Shown piece after piece: positions 51,209 through 58,987 of a stretch of DNA of 64,000 bases. The DNA comes from Planctomycetota bacterium (lineage in GTDB: Bacteria > Planctomycetota > Brocadiia > JAADGH01): assembly GCA_013152475.1 (NCBI GenBank), contig JAADGH010000109.1, forward strand, positions 8,247 through 72,246, written 5' to 3'. Each line of letters starts with the position of its first letter. Positions within the stretch are counted from its first letter, which is position 1. Both the position numbers and the translations under genes were made by a program. Below the pieces are notes generated by a model. The model was not told where the DNA came from and searched no databases. It was given only the letters and a program-made list of their open reading frames with translations.

Positions 51209-54043
51209 TTATCTGGCCGCGACCGTCTCCACCGGTCCCGTTGCGTTCACCTGGAAGCGCATCCAAGGCGAGCCGTCGGATTCGCAGGACATGGCGATCT
51301 TCGCCGCACCGGCAGGCAGGCGCAGGCCCCCTGATGGCTCGACGGCCCGGAGGACGTGGAAGTTCGAATCACAAACCTGCGCAGGACCTGATCCATTGCA
51401 GATGAGGTACTGGAACGGCTCCAAGTCCGGGTGAAATTCGATCTGCCCTTCGCCCACAGTGAACCGGATCGTTCGTATCTTGGCGGGCCGCTCGCGCAGG
51501 GCCTTGATCCCGGCGACCCGACAGCTCACCCGCGTCTTCGGCGGGATGGCGTTGTAGCCGAGGGTCACCATGGTGACGTGCTGATACCGGAAGCCCTTCA
51601 GCGTCCACCACCACGACGAAAAGCCGGTCCAGTTGTTCCACTCGTAGTCGTAGAATCGCTTCAGCGAGACCTCGCCGAGGGGCAGTTCGATGTAGCGCTC
51701 ACCTGCGAAGTCCATGGGCACATAGTACTGCCGCACCATCCGCCCGTCGTAGAGCTCGACGAACAGCGTCTCGCCCTTGCCGTCGCCCTCCACCCAGAGG
51801 CCCAGCCCGCGGTTTTTCGTCAAGTCGATGGGCTTCGGCAGCGTGCAGCAGAGGCGGGTGACGAACGAGGGCTTCTTGTCCCCTTTATAGGACGTCGTCA
51901 ACCGAAGGGCCGGCTGGCCGTGGATCTCACCATCGCGCTCGACCTGAATGGTCGGCGCCTCCTTGTGCAGACCGGCCTCGCGCACAAGCTTCTCCGGTTC
52001 CGGTGTCAGGTCGATGTTCTCGGCATGGTGATAGTCATAGGCCGGGAGGCATCGCACCTCGAAACGCAGAGGCTGGGCGTCGAACGGGTTCTCGACGGAA
52101 AAGGGCTGCGCCGGACGGGGTGCTCCCTCCGAAGCAAGCGTCAGCCCATCCCCCTTCGCGCAGTACCAATAGAAGGGCCCGTAGTCGATGGGGATCAGCT
52201 CCCACTTCTCATCCTTCACGCGGCGCAGGCGGAAGTCTTTCCCCTTCTCCCGCAGGCGGGCGAGTTGCGCCTCGGTGAAGGCGCCGCCGAACCGGGCATC
52301 GTCCCAGGTCTTGACCAGGTCGAGGATGTGCCCCGCCAACCCGTGGCGCCCGACGATGCCCTCGTCGGTGGACAAGGCATGGGTGGCATTGTTGCCGGCG
52401 GCCTTGGCAAGGAGGTATTCCACATCCTCCAAGCGTGTGGCCTCCCAATCGAAACTTGTGGTTCCGATGCGCCACCAGCCCATACCGGCGGGGAGAAAGT
52501 TTGCACGGTAGAAGTCGCAGTTCTTGGCGCGATACGAGTCGATGTCCATCTTCGCGCTCTGGGTCAGCTCGCCCCAGTTCATGCGCGTGTGCCAGTGCCA
52601 GGTGTAGTGGAGCAGGTTGCTGGCGCCGGAGATGACGTGATGGTTCCAGCCGCGATGGCAGCGTTCGACGAAACGGTTCCGGGAGTATTCGCCTCCGCCC
52701 TCGTAGGAGGCCAGGCCCTCGAGGCCGTCGAAAGACATCATCTGGATGTCGCATTTGTTTACCAGATCGATCAGCCGGTCGGCCATCTCGTCCATCATTC
52801 CATTGGCGATACCGGGGAAGAAGGTCTTGTAGCTGTGGTCGGCCAGCTTGCCGATGTCGTCGCCCTTGGCATGGGCCGAGGCCGTCGTGCCGAAGGCCCC
52901 GCGCCTCACACCGGTCAGCCTCGGCGGCGAAGCCTCTGTGATGCCCTCGTAGGTTGCCAGCTCCCTGCCCATGATGACGGCGGAGAGAGTTTGACGTTTG
53001 CGAAAGGGCGTCGCGTCGGAGACGGGAATCTCCGTGGCGGCCGCGTCGATATCCCCCGCGAGCGTCGCACTCCCGATGCGTCCCAGGCGCGGGTCGGGGA
53101 CGGGCGTGACGTAGGCGTCGTTCGTGGTGATGAAGCCCGAGAGGGTGTGGAAGCCGAGACCGATCCCCTCCTTTGCCGCCTTGTCCGCACACTCGCGCAG
53201 GCTCCTGTCGCCCTCGGGGAACTGCTTTGGGTCCAGGACAAAATGCCCCCACGTCTTGAACGGGTTGGGGTGATAGATATACCGGAACCCGCCTCGCTTG
53301 GCGAGGGCGAGGACCTTGTCCATGTTTTGCACGCCGTAGCGGATGACGAGGTAGGGCCGGTGCGCCGAGGGAGAGAGTTTGTTCCACTGTCCGTCGAGGA
53401 TCGGATGGGGCAGGCCCTCGGCGAGTTCGATCTCGCCGATGCGTTTCAGCGCCTTCCTGGCCGGGCAGGCGAAGAGTGCGATGCTCGCCCCCTGGATTCC
53501 TCCCTGGTTTGCGCGCACGCCGGCGTGCAGATACCCGCCCCATTTCCCTGGCGCGGCGCCGGCGCGGATGTTGAGACTGAGGCCCTGGACGCCGACGGCG
53601 GTTTCGCTATCGCGAATCACACCGACTACCGTTCCCACCGTCCCGTTGATCTTCACGGGCAACCGGAGAATCGTGACGCTGTCCGGTTCCGCGCCGCGGA
53701 CATCGAGGAGCGTCAGGCGCAAGTGGGTGGGCTTGGATTCCACCTCGACGGTCGCGCTGATGCCCGTGTCGCCGTAGGCAAATTCGAGGCGGTGGGATGG
53801 CTTGTCGAGACGAACGGCGGTGGGAGCATAGCTCTTCTTGCCGCACACCACGATGAAGAAGAGGGGCCGCATCTCCTCCGCCAGCAGACTGCGCGCGCCG
53901 GGTGGGCCCTCAACCCGGACGATCTTGCCATCCGTTGACAGGTGTAGAGCGAAGTCGCCCCCGCGAAGCACGATCGAGTCATCCGCCGCCGATATGTTTA
54001 CCATCATCAGTATTCCCACCGCGCCAAGCCAGCCGTGTCTCAT
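51209..54043 (-). CDS. Large secreted protein, possible TIM-barrel glycoside hydrolase
   Basis: The start is ATG 54043 after GGCAGGAGCAG. The 944-residue protein has a signal peptide 'GWLGAVGILMMVNISAA', a beta-sandwich N-terminal region (about 22-210), then a likely barrel from about 230-620 with 'FRYIYHPNPFKTWGHFVLDPKQFPEG', 'GIGLGFHTLSGFITTND', 'QMMSFDGLEGLASYEGGGEYSRNRF' and 'NATHALSTDEGIVG'. A concluding set of beta-sandwiches has 'GLGLWVEGDGKGETLFVELYDG'. The strand arrangement is reminiscent of alpha-galactosidase-like hydrolases, but I cannot assign a family. It is on its own operon, convergent with nothing close by. Confidence 0.65.
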   Translation of the reverse strand: MRHGWLGAVGILMMVNISAADDSIVLRGGDFALHLSTDGKIVRVEGPPGARSLLAEEMRPLFFIVVCGKKSYAPTAVRLDKPSHRLEFAYGDTGISATVEVESKPTHLRLTLLDVRGAEPDSVTILRLPVKINGTVGTVVGVIRDSETAVGVQGLSLNIRAGAAPGKWGGYLHAGVRANQGGIQGASIALFACPARKALKRIGEIELAEGLPHPILDGQWNKLSPSAHRPYLVIRYGVQNMDKVLALAKRGGFRYIYHPNPFKTWGHFVLDPKQFPEGDRSLRECADKAAKEGIGLGFHTLSGFITTNDAYVTPVPDPRLGRIGSATLAGDIDAAATEIPVSDATPFRKRQTLSAVIMGRELATYEGITEASPPRLTGVRRGAFGTTASAHAKGDDIGKLADHSYKTFFPGIANGMMDEMADRLIDLVNKCDIQMMSFDGLEGLASYEGGGEYSRNRFVERCHRGWNHHVISGASNLLHYTWHWHTRMNWGELTQSAKMDIDSYRAKNCDFYRANFLPAGMGWWRIGTTSFDWEATRLEDVEYLLAKAAGNNATHALSTDEGIVGRHGLAGHILDLVKTWDDARFGGAFTEAQLARLREKGKDFRLRRVKDEKWELIPIDYGPFYWYCAKGDGLTLASEGAPRPAQPFSVENPFDAQPLRFEVRCLPAYDYHHAENIDLTPEPEKLVREAGLHKEAPTIQVERDGEIHGQPALRLTTSYKGDKKPSFVTRLCCTLPKPIDLTKNRGLGLWVEGDGKGETLFVELYDGRMVRQYYVPMDFAGERYIELPLGEVSLKRFYDYEWNNWTGFSSWWWTLKGFRYQHVTMVTLGYNAIPPKTRVSCRVAGIKALRERPAKIRTIRFTVGEGQIEFHPDLEPFQYLICNGSGPAQVCDSNFHVLRAVEPSGGLRLPAGAAKIAMSCESDGSPWMRFQVNATGPVETVAAR

Positions 54044-54225
54044 CGGGTCTGCTCCTGCCAGGTTTCTTTCCCATCGGGTTCGGGGAAACCATTCTACCAT
54101 CCCGAATTCAGCAACTCAATGGGAGGGGCAGGGAAGGCATTTTTTCGCTTGCGGAGCCTGGGCCACTGAGGTAATGTCGAGAATAGATTGTGCCAATTCC
54201 TGTGTCCCTCGATGGAGAACGTATC

Positions 54226-55164
54226 ATGCCCGAACCGGTCGTTTACCTCAACGGAAAATTCATCCCCGCGTCCAAGGCGTCTATCGCCATCTACGACGCG
54301 GGGATCGTCCTCGGCGCGACGGTGACGGACTTCACCCGGACGTTCCACCATAAGCCCTTCCGCCTGGAGGACCACGTCCACCGGCTGTATCGCTCCATGA
54401 AGTATTGCCGGTTCCACGTGGAGACGACGCCCGAGGAGATGATCGAGCTGACGCTCAAACTCAACCGAAAGAACACGGCCCTTCTCAAGTCCCACGAGGA
54501 GCTGGGCATCATCCACTTCGTCACGGCGGGAATCTTCCAGGTCTATGCCGGCTCGGCCGGGAGTGGTGAAGAAATGACGCCGACGGTCTGCATCCACTCC
54601 TTCCCCCTGCCGTTCTACATCTGGAAGGGCGCATACAGGAAGGGCGTGCACCTGGTCACTCCGTCGAACCGGCACGTGCCCCCGCAGTGCATCGACCCGA
54701 AGATGAAATACCGCAGCCGCCTGCATTACTGGCTGGCCGATCAGGAGACGCACCTGGTGGACCCGAAGGGCGTGTCGCTGCTGCTCGACCTGGACGGCAA
54801 TGTGACGGAGACGGGCGGGGCGAATTTTCTGATGGTGAAGGACGGGGTCATCAAGTCGCCCACCACCCGGAACATCCTGCCGGGCGTGAGCCGGCAGACG
54901 GTGATCGAGCTGGCCGGAGAGATGGGCATCCCCTTCGTCGAGCAGGACCTCCAGGTGCATGACGTCTGCAACGCCGACGAGGCGTTCCTGGCCACGTCGC
55001 CCGTGTGTCTCATGCCGGCCACGAAGATCAACGGCATGACCATCGGCAGCGGCAAGCCCGGGCCGATCTACAAGAAGCTCATGAAGGCGTGGAGCAAGTT
55101 GGTGGGGCTGGACATCGTGGCCCAGATCAAGGCATCGAAACCACCGAAGAGCAAGAGAAAATGA
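54226..55164 (+). CDS. Class IV PLP-dependent aminotransferase (branched-chain/D-amino acid type)
   Basis: I start this 312-residue protein at ATG 54226, after TGGAGAAC. It has the class IV fold: 'VVYLNGKFIPASKASIAIYDAGIVLGATVTDFTRTF', 'FRLEDHVHRLYRSM', the PLP-lysine region 'DPKMKYRSRLHYWLAD' with K161 as the best candidate, and 'GNVTETGGANFLMVKDGVI'. The enzyme would move amino groups between an amino acid and a 2-oxoacid. Whether it prefers branched-chain, D-amino-acid or aminodeoxychorismate-like substrates cannot be told. It overlaps the start of the secreted protein downstream by 4 bp (ATGA). Confidence 0.9.
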   Translation: MPEPVVYLNGKFIPASKASIAIYDAGIVLGATVTDFTRTFHHKPFRLEDHVHRLYRSMKYCRFHVETTPEEMIELTLKLNRKNTALLKSHEELGIIHFVTAGIFQVYAGSAGSGEEMTPTVCIHSFPLPFYIWKGAYRKGVHLVTPSNRHVPPQCIDPKMKYRSRLHYWLADQETHLVDPKGVSLLLDLDGNVTETGGANFLMVKDGVIKSPTTRNILPGVSRQTVIELAGEMGIPFVEQDLQVHDVCNADEAFLATSPVCLMPATKINGMTIGSGKPGPIYKKLMKAWSKLVGLDIVAQIKASKPPKSKRK

Positions 55165-56864
55165 TTCACGTGCCGCAACGAGGGTTAGTCCTATTTTCGG
55201 TGTTGATCCTGACCGCGGGTGGGCTGTGCGCGCAGCCGGCCTTCACCACGTCTTTTGAAAAGGGCACGGACAGGCCCGAGGGCTGGCGGCAGGCCGACTC
55301 GCCGGGAAAATGGGAGCACGGAGGACACACCGGTGAACGCTCTATCAGTGTCACCGGCAATGGAGAGGATCACGGGCGCTGGGTCTATGCCAAGCCGCCG
55401 CTGGACCCGAACCGCACGTATCGCTTTTCGGTATGGTATAAATCAGAGCAGAAAAGATCGGGGAGCAACTCGATTCTCATCGGCATCAACAGCTCCTTCA
55501 AGCGATACACCCACTCCGAGAAATGGAAGCAGGTCGTGCTGACCTTCCGCACCCCGGCCAACGGGAAGGACATGGCGGTGCGCTTGGGCCACTTCCACTT
55601 TAACGGGAAGGTGTGGTTCGATGACCTGAAGATCGAGCCGGTGAAGATGGTCTACTTCGAGCGCGACGGCGTGCAGCTCGGCGAAAACGAGCGTATCGAG
55701 AAGGGGCAGTATATCTTCGAGCCCGACCTCAACAGCTCGAACACCAACTGCTATCGCGTGACCACCGAGCAGACGGTCATCCACCATGAGAACCGCATGT
55801 GGTTCCGCGAGAACCGATACTTTATCCACAAATATCAGGTTGGGAGCTACTCGCAGCTCGATGCGGAGTTGTCCATGAAAATAACCCAGGAGGGGCAAAA
55901 AGAAAAACGCCAACCCCTGAAATGCAAGATCGAAATCAGCAAAGACGCAAAACAGTGGGATGTGCTGAAGCAAATCGAGTTGCCTGGAGATTTCACCATT
56001 CCGATACCGAAGAGTTACTTTCCTGCGAAACGGCTTTTCGTCCGACTCAGCGGCGACGGCAACTTCCAGGTGAAGAAATACCGCTACTCGGCCAAGCTCG
56101 ATGGCTCGCCTCCGGACATGAAAGGCCGGACCGAGGCGCTCAAACCGAACCACCTCATCATCGACAATCGTGCATTGCGGCTGGTGATCGAGGAGGGTGA
56201 AGGCCCCATCGTCTCGATCCGCCAGGGAGGGAAGGGCGTCGGCAGGCTCGAGTGCCTCATCGCCCAGTTCGAGAAGAAGGGTGTGGGCTACAAGAAGACC
56301 GGCATCGACTCCGCCCCCGCGCAGCGCGTAAAGAGCTTCACCCTCAAGAAGGACACGCCCGGCAAGCAGGTGGCGGAGGTCGTCGTCGAGCGGACGACGT
56401 CCGAGCCGGCGAAGCGGAAGTTCGAGGCCGCCTACCGTCTCACTGTGCCCGACAATGAGCCGTGGTTCGAGAGCAAGCTGGTCTCCGTCAAGAACACGGA
56501 CGACGTGGAATACAGGCTCATCGGCTACTATCACCGCCTCCAGCCCGCCGGGGGCATCGAACGCCCCAAGGCCCATGCGTGGGAAAATCTGGCCGCATGG
56601 ATCGCACAGGAGAACTTTCTCGGCGCCTTCGCGGCGCGTCCGGGCGATTTTTGTTTCGGCTTCCGCGCCGGCTTCGGCGATACCACACGCAACGTCCAAG
56701 CCCCCCTCCCCCCCGGCCAGACCTGGAACAGCAGCGAGCCCGGGGTCATTCTCTATTTCGGCGAGGGCGTCGACGACGCCTTCGACCGAGAGACCTGCCG
56801 CATCCGTCGGCGGTTCGGCCTCCCGGGGGTCAGGCGGCAGGGCGCCACCGAATTCAGACAGTAG
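55161..56864 (+). CDS. Secreted protein with carbohydrate-binding-like module
   Basis: The start is ATG 55161, overlapping the aminotransferase stop. The 567-residue product has the signal 'GLVLFSVLILTAGGLCAQ', an N-terminal CBM4/9-like beta-sandwich (about 25-165, 'TSFEKGTDRPEGWRQ', 'YRFSVWYKSEQK', 'VRLGHFHFNGKVWFDDLKIEPV'), a second discoidin-like stretch (about 195-350, 'LPGDFTIPIPKSYFPAKRLFVRLSG') and a C-terminal beta-rich region that resembles galactose-mutarotase-like domains ('YRLTVPDNEPWFESKLVSVKN'). No catalytic residues are identified. It probably binds or trims polysaccharide outside the cell. Confidence 0.7.
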   Translation: MIHVPQRGLVLFSVLILTAGGLCAQPAFTTSFEKGTDRPEGWRQADSPGKWEHGGHTGERSISVTGNGEDHGRWVYAKPPLDPNRTYRFSVWYKSEQKRSGSNSILIGINSSFKRYTHSEKWKQVVLTFRTPANGKDMAVRLGHFHFNGKVWFDDLKIEPVKMVYFERDGVQLGENERIEKGQYIFEPDLNSSNTNCYRVTTEQTVIHHENRMWFRENRYFIHKYQVGSYSQLDAELSMKITQEGQKEKRQPLKCKIEISKDAKQWDVLKQIELPGDFTIPIPKSYFPAKRLFVRLSGDGNFQVKKYRYSAKLDGSPPDMKGRTEALKPNHLIIDNRALRLVIEEGEGPIVSIRQGGKGVGRLECLIAQFEKKGVGYKKTGIDSAPAQRVKSFTLKKDTPGKQVAEVVVERTTSEPAKRKFEAAYRLTVPDNEPWFESKLVSVKNTDDVEYRLIGYYHRLQPAGGIERPKAHAWENLAAWIAQENFLGAFAARPGDFCFGFRAGFGDTTRNVQAPLPPGQTWNSSEPGVILYFGEGVDDAFDRETCRIRRRFGLPGVRRQGATEFRQ

Positions 56865-56973
56865 GCCCCCTCACCTTCCCCCTTGCCTCGGCAAACACCT
56901 CCTTCAGCGGATCACTCGACCTCACATACCCCCTGGGAAGCCTGCACCTGTCCTTGGATAAATTCCGTTGCGT

Positions 56974-57765
56974 TCACCTGCGCTCGACCGAAAGCGCATG
57001 GAGGACGGTCTGGATTTCGAAGGGCTTGAGGTCCGGGTGCTTCGAGAGGATCAGGGCGACGAGACCCGTCACGTGGGGGCACGCGAAGCTGTTGCCTGTC
57101 ACCTGCTTGCCCCCACCGCCCGGCCAGGGCACGCGGATCGACTCCCCCGGCGCGCCCATCTCGATGGGCTCGCCATGGGTGAAGGTGAAGGGGAAGGGAT
57201 AGCCGGCTTTGCGCGATGCCATGCACTTCGACCGTACCCCGAGGAGGTTGGAGAAGATCGCCGGGTAGCTCGGCCGTGCATCGTTGCTCGCCGCGGCGAC
57301 GAGGATGCTCGGCCGGAAGAAGGCGGCGTCGGCGAGCTCGTGGAAGATCTCGGCGTAGTCGCGGTTCGTCGTGCCGAGGCTCAGGTTGATCACGTCCATG
57401 CCTTCCTCGACGGCCCAGTGGATGCCCGCGAGGACCACGGGCGCGAAGCCGCTCATCCCCCGGCCGAGAACGCGGATGGAGTAGAGCGTCGCCCCCGGTG
57501 CGATGCGATGGATGATCCCCGCGCACGCCGTACCGTGCCCGGCCAGGTCCTCCGTGCCACCCTCGGCGCCGGTGACCTCGCCGTTTGCATCCATCTCCAG
57601 CTCGATGCCCCCGGCCACGGCCCCGCGCAACTCGGGGTGGGCGGCGTCGATGCCCGTGTCGAGCACGGCCACCTTCACGCCCGCGCCGTCGGACCCGCCC
57701 CAGGCCCAGGCCGGGGTGATCCGGGAGAAGGGGGGGAGTTCCTTTGTCTTACGCTTTCTTGCCAT
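56974..57765 (-). CDS. Subtilase (S8) serine protease without signal peptide
   Basis: The start is ATG 57765 (263 residues); an upstream TTG gives a longer but unsupported form. The catalytic triad is complete: D36 ('VAVLDTGID'), H77 ('GHGTACAG') and S226 ('GNSFACPHVTG', with asparagine replacing the usual Thr before Ser), plus the oxyanion N161 ('AAASNDARPS'). There is neither signal peptide nor propeptide, so it may be an intracellular protease or exported by another route. It overlaps the end of the GAF protein gene by 17 bp and is co-transcribed with it. Confidence 0.9.
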   Translation of the reverse strand: MARKRKTKELPPFSRITPAWAWGGSDGAGVKVAVLDTGIDAAHPELRGAVAGGIELEMDANGEVTGAEGGTEDLAGHGTACAGIIHRIAPGATLYSIRVLGRGMSGFAPVVLAGIHWAVEEGMDVINLSLGTTNRDYAEIFHELADAAFFRPSILVAAASNDARPSYPAIFSNLLGVRSKCMASRKAGYPFPFTFTHGEPIEMGAPGESIRVPWPGGGGKQVTGNSFACPHVTGLVALILSKHPDLKPFEIQTVLHALSVERR

Positions 57766-58831
57766 GGCGACTACCAAGCTGGGGGAACGCAATGCCCGGT
57801 GCGGCGGCGAGCCCGCGCAGACGCCGAAGCAGCTTCACGCACATCGCGGTGACGTCTCTGCCGGACTCCGCAACCCGCTGCACGGCAATGGCCGCCTGGA
57901 AGGCAAGCCGCGCATCCGCTGCCATCTTCCATCGACGGGAGGTCCTTTGGAGTTCGTCAAGTGTCCCGGGCTTCTTCCTGCCCAGCATCGAATTTACGCA
58001 TCGGCGAAAGAGATCACAGATCGCCTGCCGGAGCAGGATGCCCCCCGCCAGCACCTCGGCATCGCGGGCGACGCGGACGAACTCCTCGATGTCGTCCTGC
58101 CCGCAGGGGGCCGCGGTCTTTCGATTCACGAGTTCGATCACGCCCAGCGGCCGGTCGCGCGAGAGCAGCGGCGCGCCGAGGATGGACTCGGTCCGCATGC
58201 CTGTCTTCCTGTCGATCTCGCCGTAGTGCTGCCCGCTCTCCAGGACGTCGGCGATATAGACCGGCTGGCCGGTGCGGAGGATCGAGCCGGCGATGCTGTT
58301 CTCGATGGGCACGCGCAGACCGAGCAACGTGTCGGCCACGGGGCTGACGGAGAGATGAAAGAAGAGGTCCTGCTTCGCCTCGTCGAAGAGGAGGAGCGAG
58401 CCCTCCTGGAAGTTGAAGCGCTTGACGGCCCTTTTGATGATCCGCCGGAGCGCAGCGTCCTCATTGCCACCGGGCGCGGGGGAATCGATAAGCGCCGCAA
58501 GCGCCTTCGCGGCCGGGGCTTTGGGCAGTGTCGCCGGACTGTCGATCTTGCTCACGGTTGCGAGGGTTGTGAGGAGGTCCATGGCGAAGTCGAACTCGCG
58601 CCCGGGCCGTGGGACCCCCCGCAGCTCCGACACGACGGCCGCCGTCCGCCGGAACACGGCCGATTGCTTTACGGCGGCGAGCCATTGCTTCCCTGCTGCG
58701 CCACACCATGCCCGGAGCAGTCGCAGGGCGGTGTCCGTGCCGCCGCGACCGTCCCCCTGCATCACCACGGCCGCGGTGTTGCATAGGACCGGTACAGCCG
58801 ACAGTATGTGTGTGCGTTTTTGTTTCGCCAT
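57749..58831 (-). CDS. GAF domain protein
   Basis: The gene starts at ATG 58831; the 1220-codon frame listed upstream is antisense to the glycoside hydrolase gene. In this 360-residue protein the central part (about 130-285) is a GAF domain: 'RFNFQEGSLLLFDEAKQDLFFHLSVSPVADTLLGLRVPIENSIAGSILRTGQPVYIADV', 'SILGAPLLSRDRPLGVIELVNR'. Flanking regions are helical. No kinase, cyclase or DNA-binding domain is attached, so it is a stand-alone sensor or scaffold. The 3' end overlaps the subtilase start by 17 bp, making the protease its likely partner. Confidence 0.86.
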   Translation of the reverse strand: MAKQKRTHILSAVPVLCNTAAVVMQGDGRGGTDTALRLLRAWCGAAGKQWLAAVKQSAVFRRTAAVVSELRGVPRPGREFDFAMDLLTTLATVSKIDSPATLPKAPAAKALAALIDSPAPGGNEDAALRRIIKRAVKRFNFQEGSLLLFDEAKQDLFFHLSVSPVADTLLGLRVPIENSIAGSILRTGQPVYIADVLESGQHYGEIDRKTGMRTESILGAPLLSRDRPLGVIELVNRKTAAPCGQDDIEEFVRVARDAEVLAGGILLRQAICDLFRRCVNSMLGRKKPGTLDELQRTSRRWKMAADARLAFQAAIAVQRVAESGRDVTAMCVKLLRRLRGLAAAPGIAFPQLGSRHGKKA

Positions 58832-58868
58832 TGGCACGGCTCCCGTTTCTCCGGTGCGTTTGAGAGGA

Positions 58869-58897
58869 ATGGTATCCCGTTCGGTCTGTCCGGTCAA
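58869..58897 (-). promoter_or_regulatory. Promoter of the GAF-subtilase operon
   Basis: On the minus strand, TTGACC (58892-58897), 17 bp, TACCAT (58869-58874), 38 bp before the GAF start. Confidence 0.55.
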
Positions 58898-58912
58898 GCG
58901 TCTGTTTGGGAG

Positions 58913-58941
58913 TTGATTTCGTCGGATGTCCAGCGTATTGT
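58913..58941 (+). promoter_or_regulatory. Promoter of the GH-A clan hydrolase gene
   Basis: TTGATT (58913-58918), 17 bp, TATTGT (58936-58941), with the ribosome site AGAAAGGAGG before the start at 58988. Confidence 0.55.
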
Positions 58942-58987
58942 GTTTGAGGTCCATGGTTATCCACACAAGCAGAAAGGAGGCAAGACA

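Noticed and set aside
51431-53938. 835-codon plus-strand ORF
   Set aside because: Antisense to the 944-residue secreted protein. Composition is of shadow type, with no domains.
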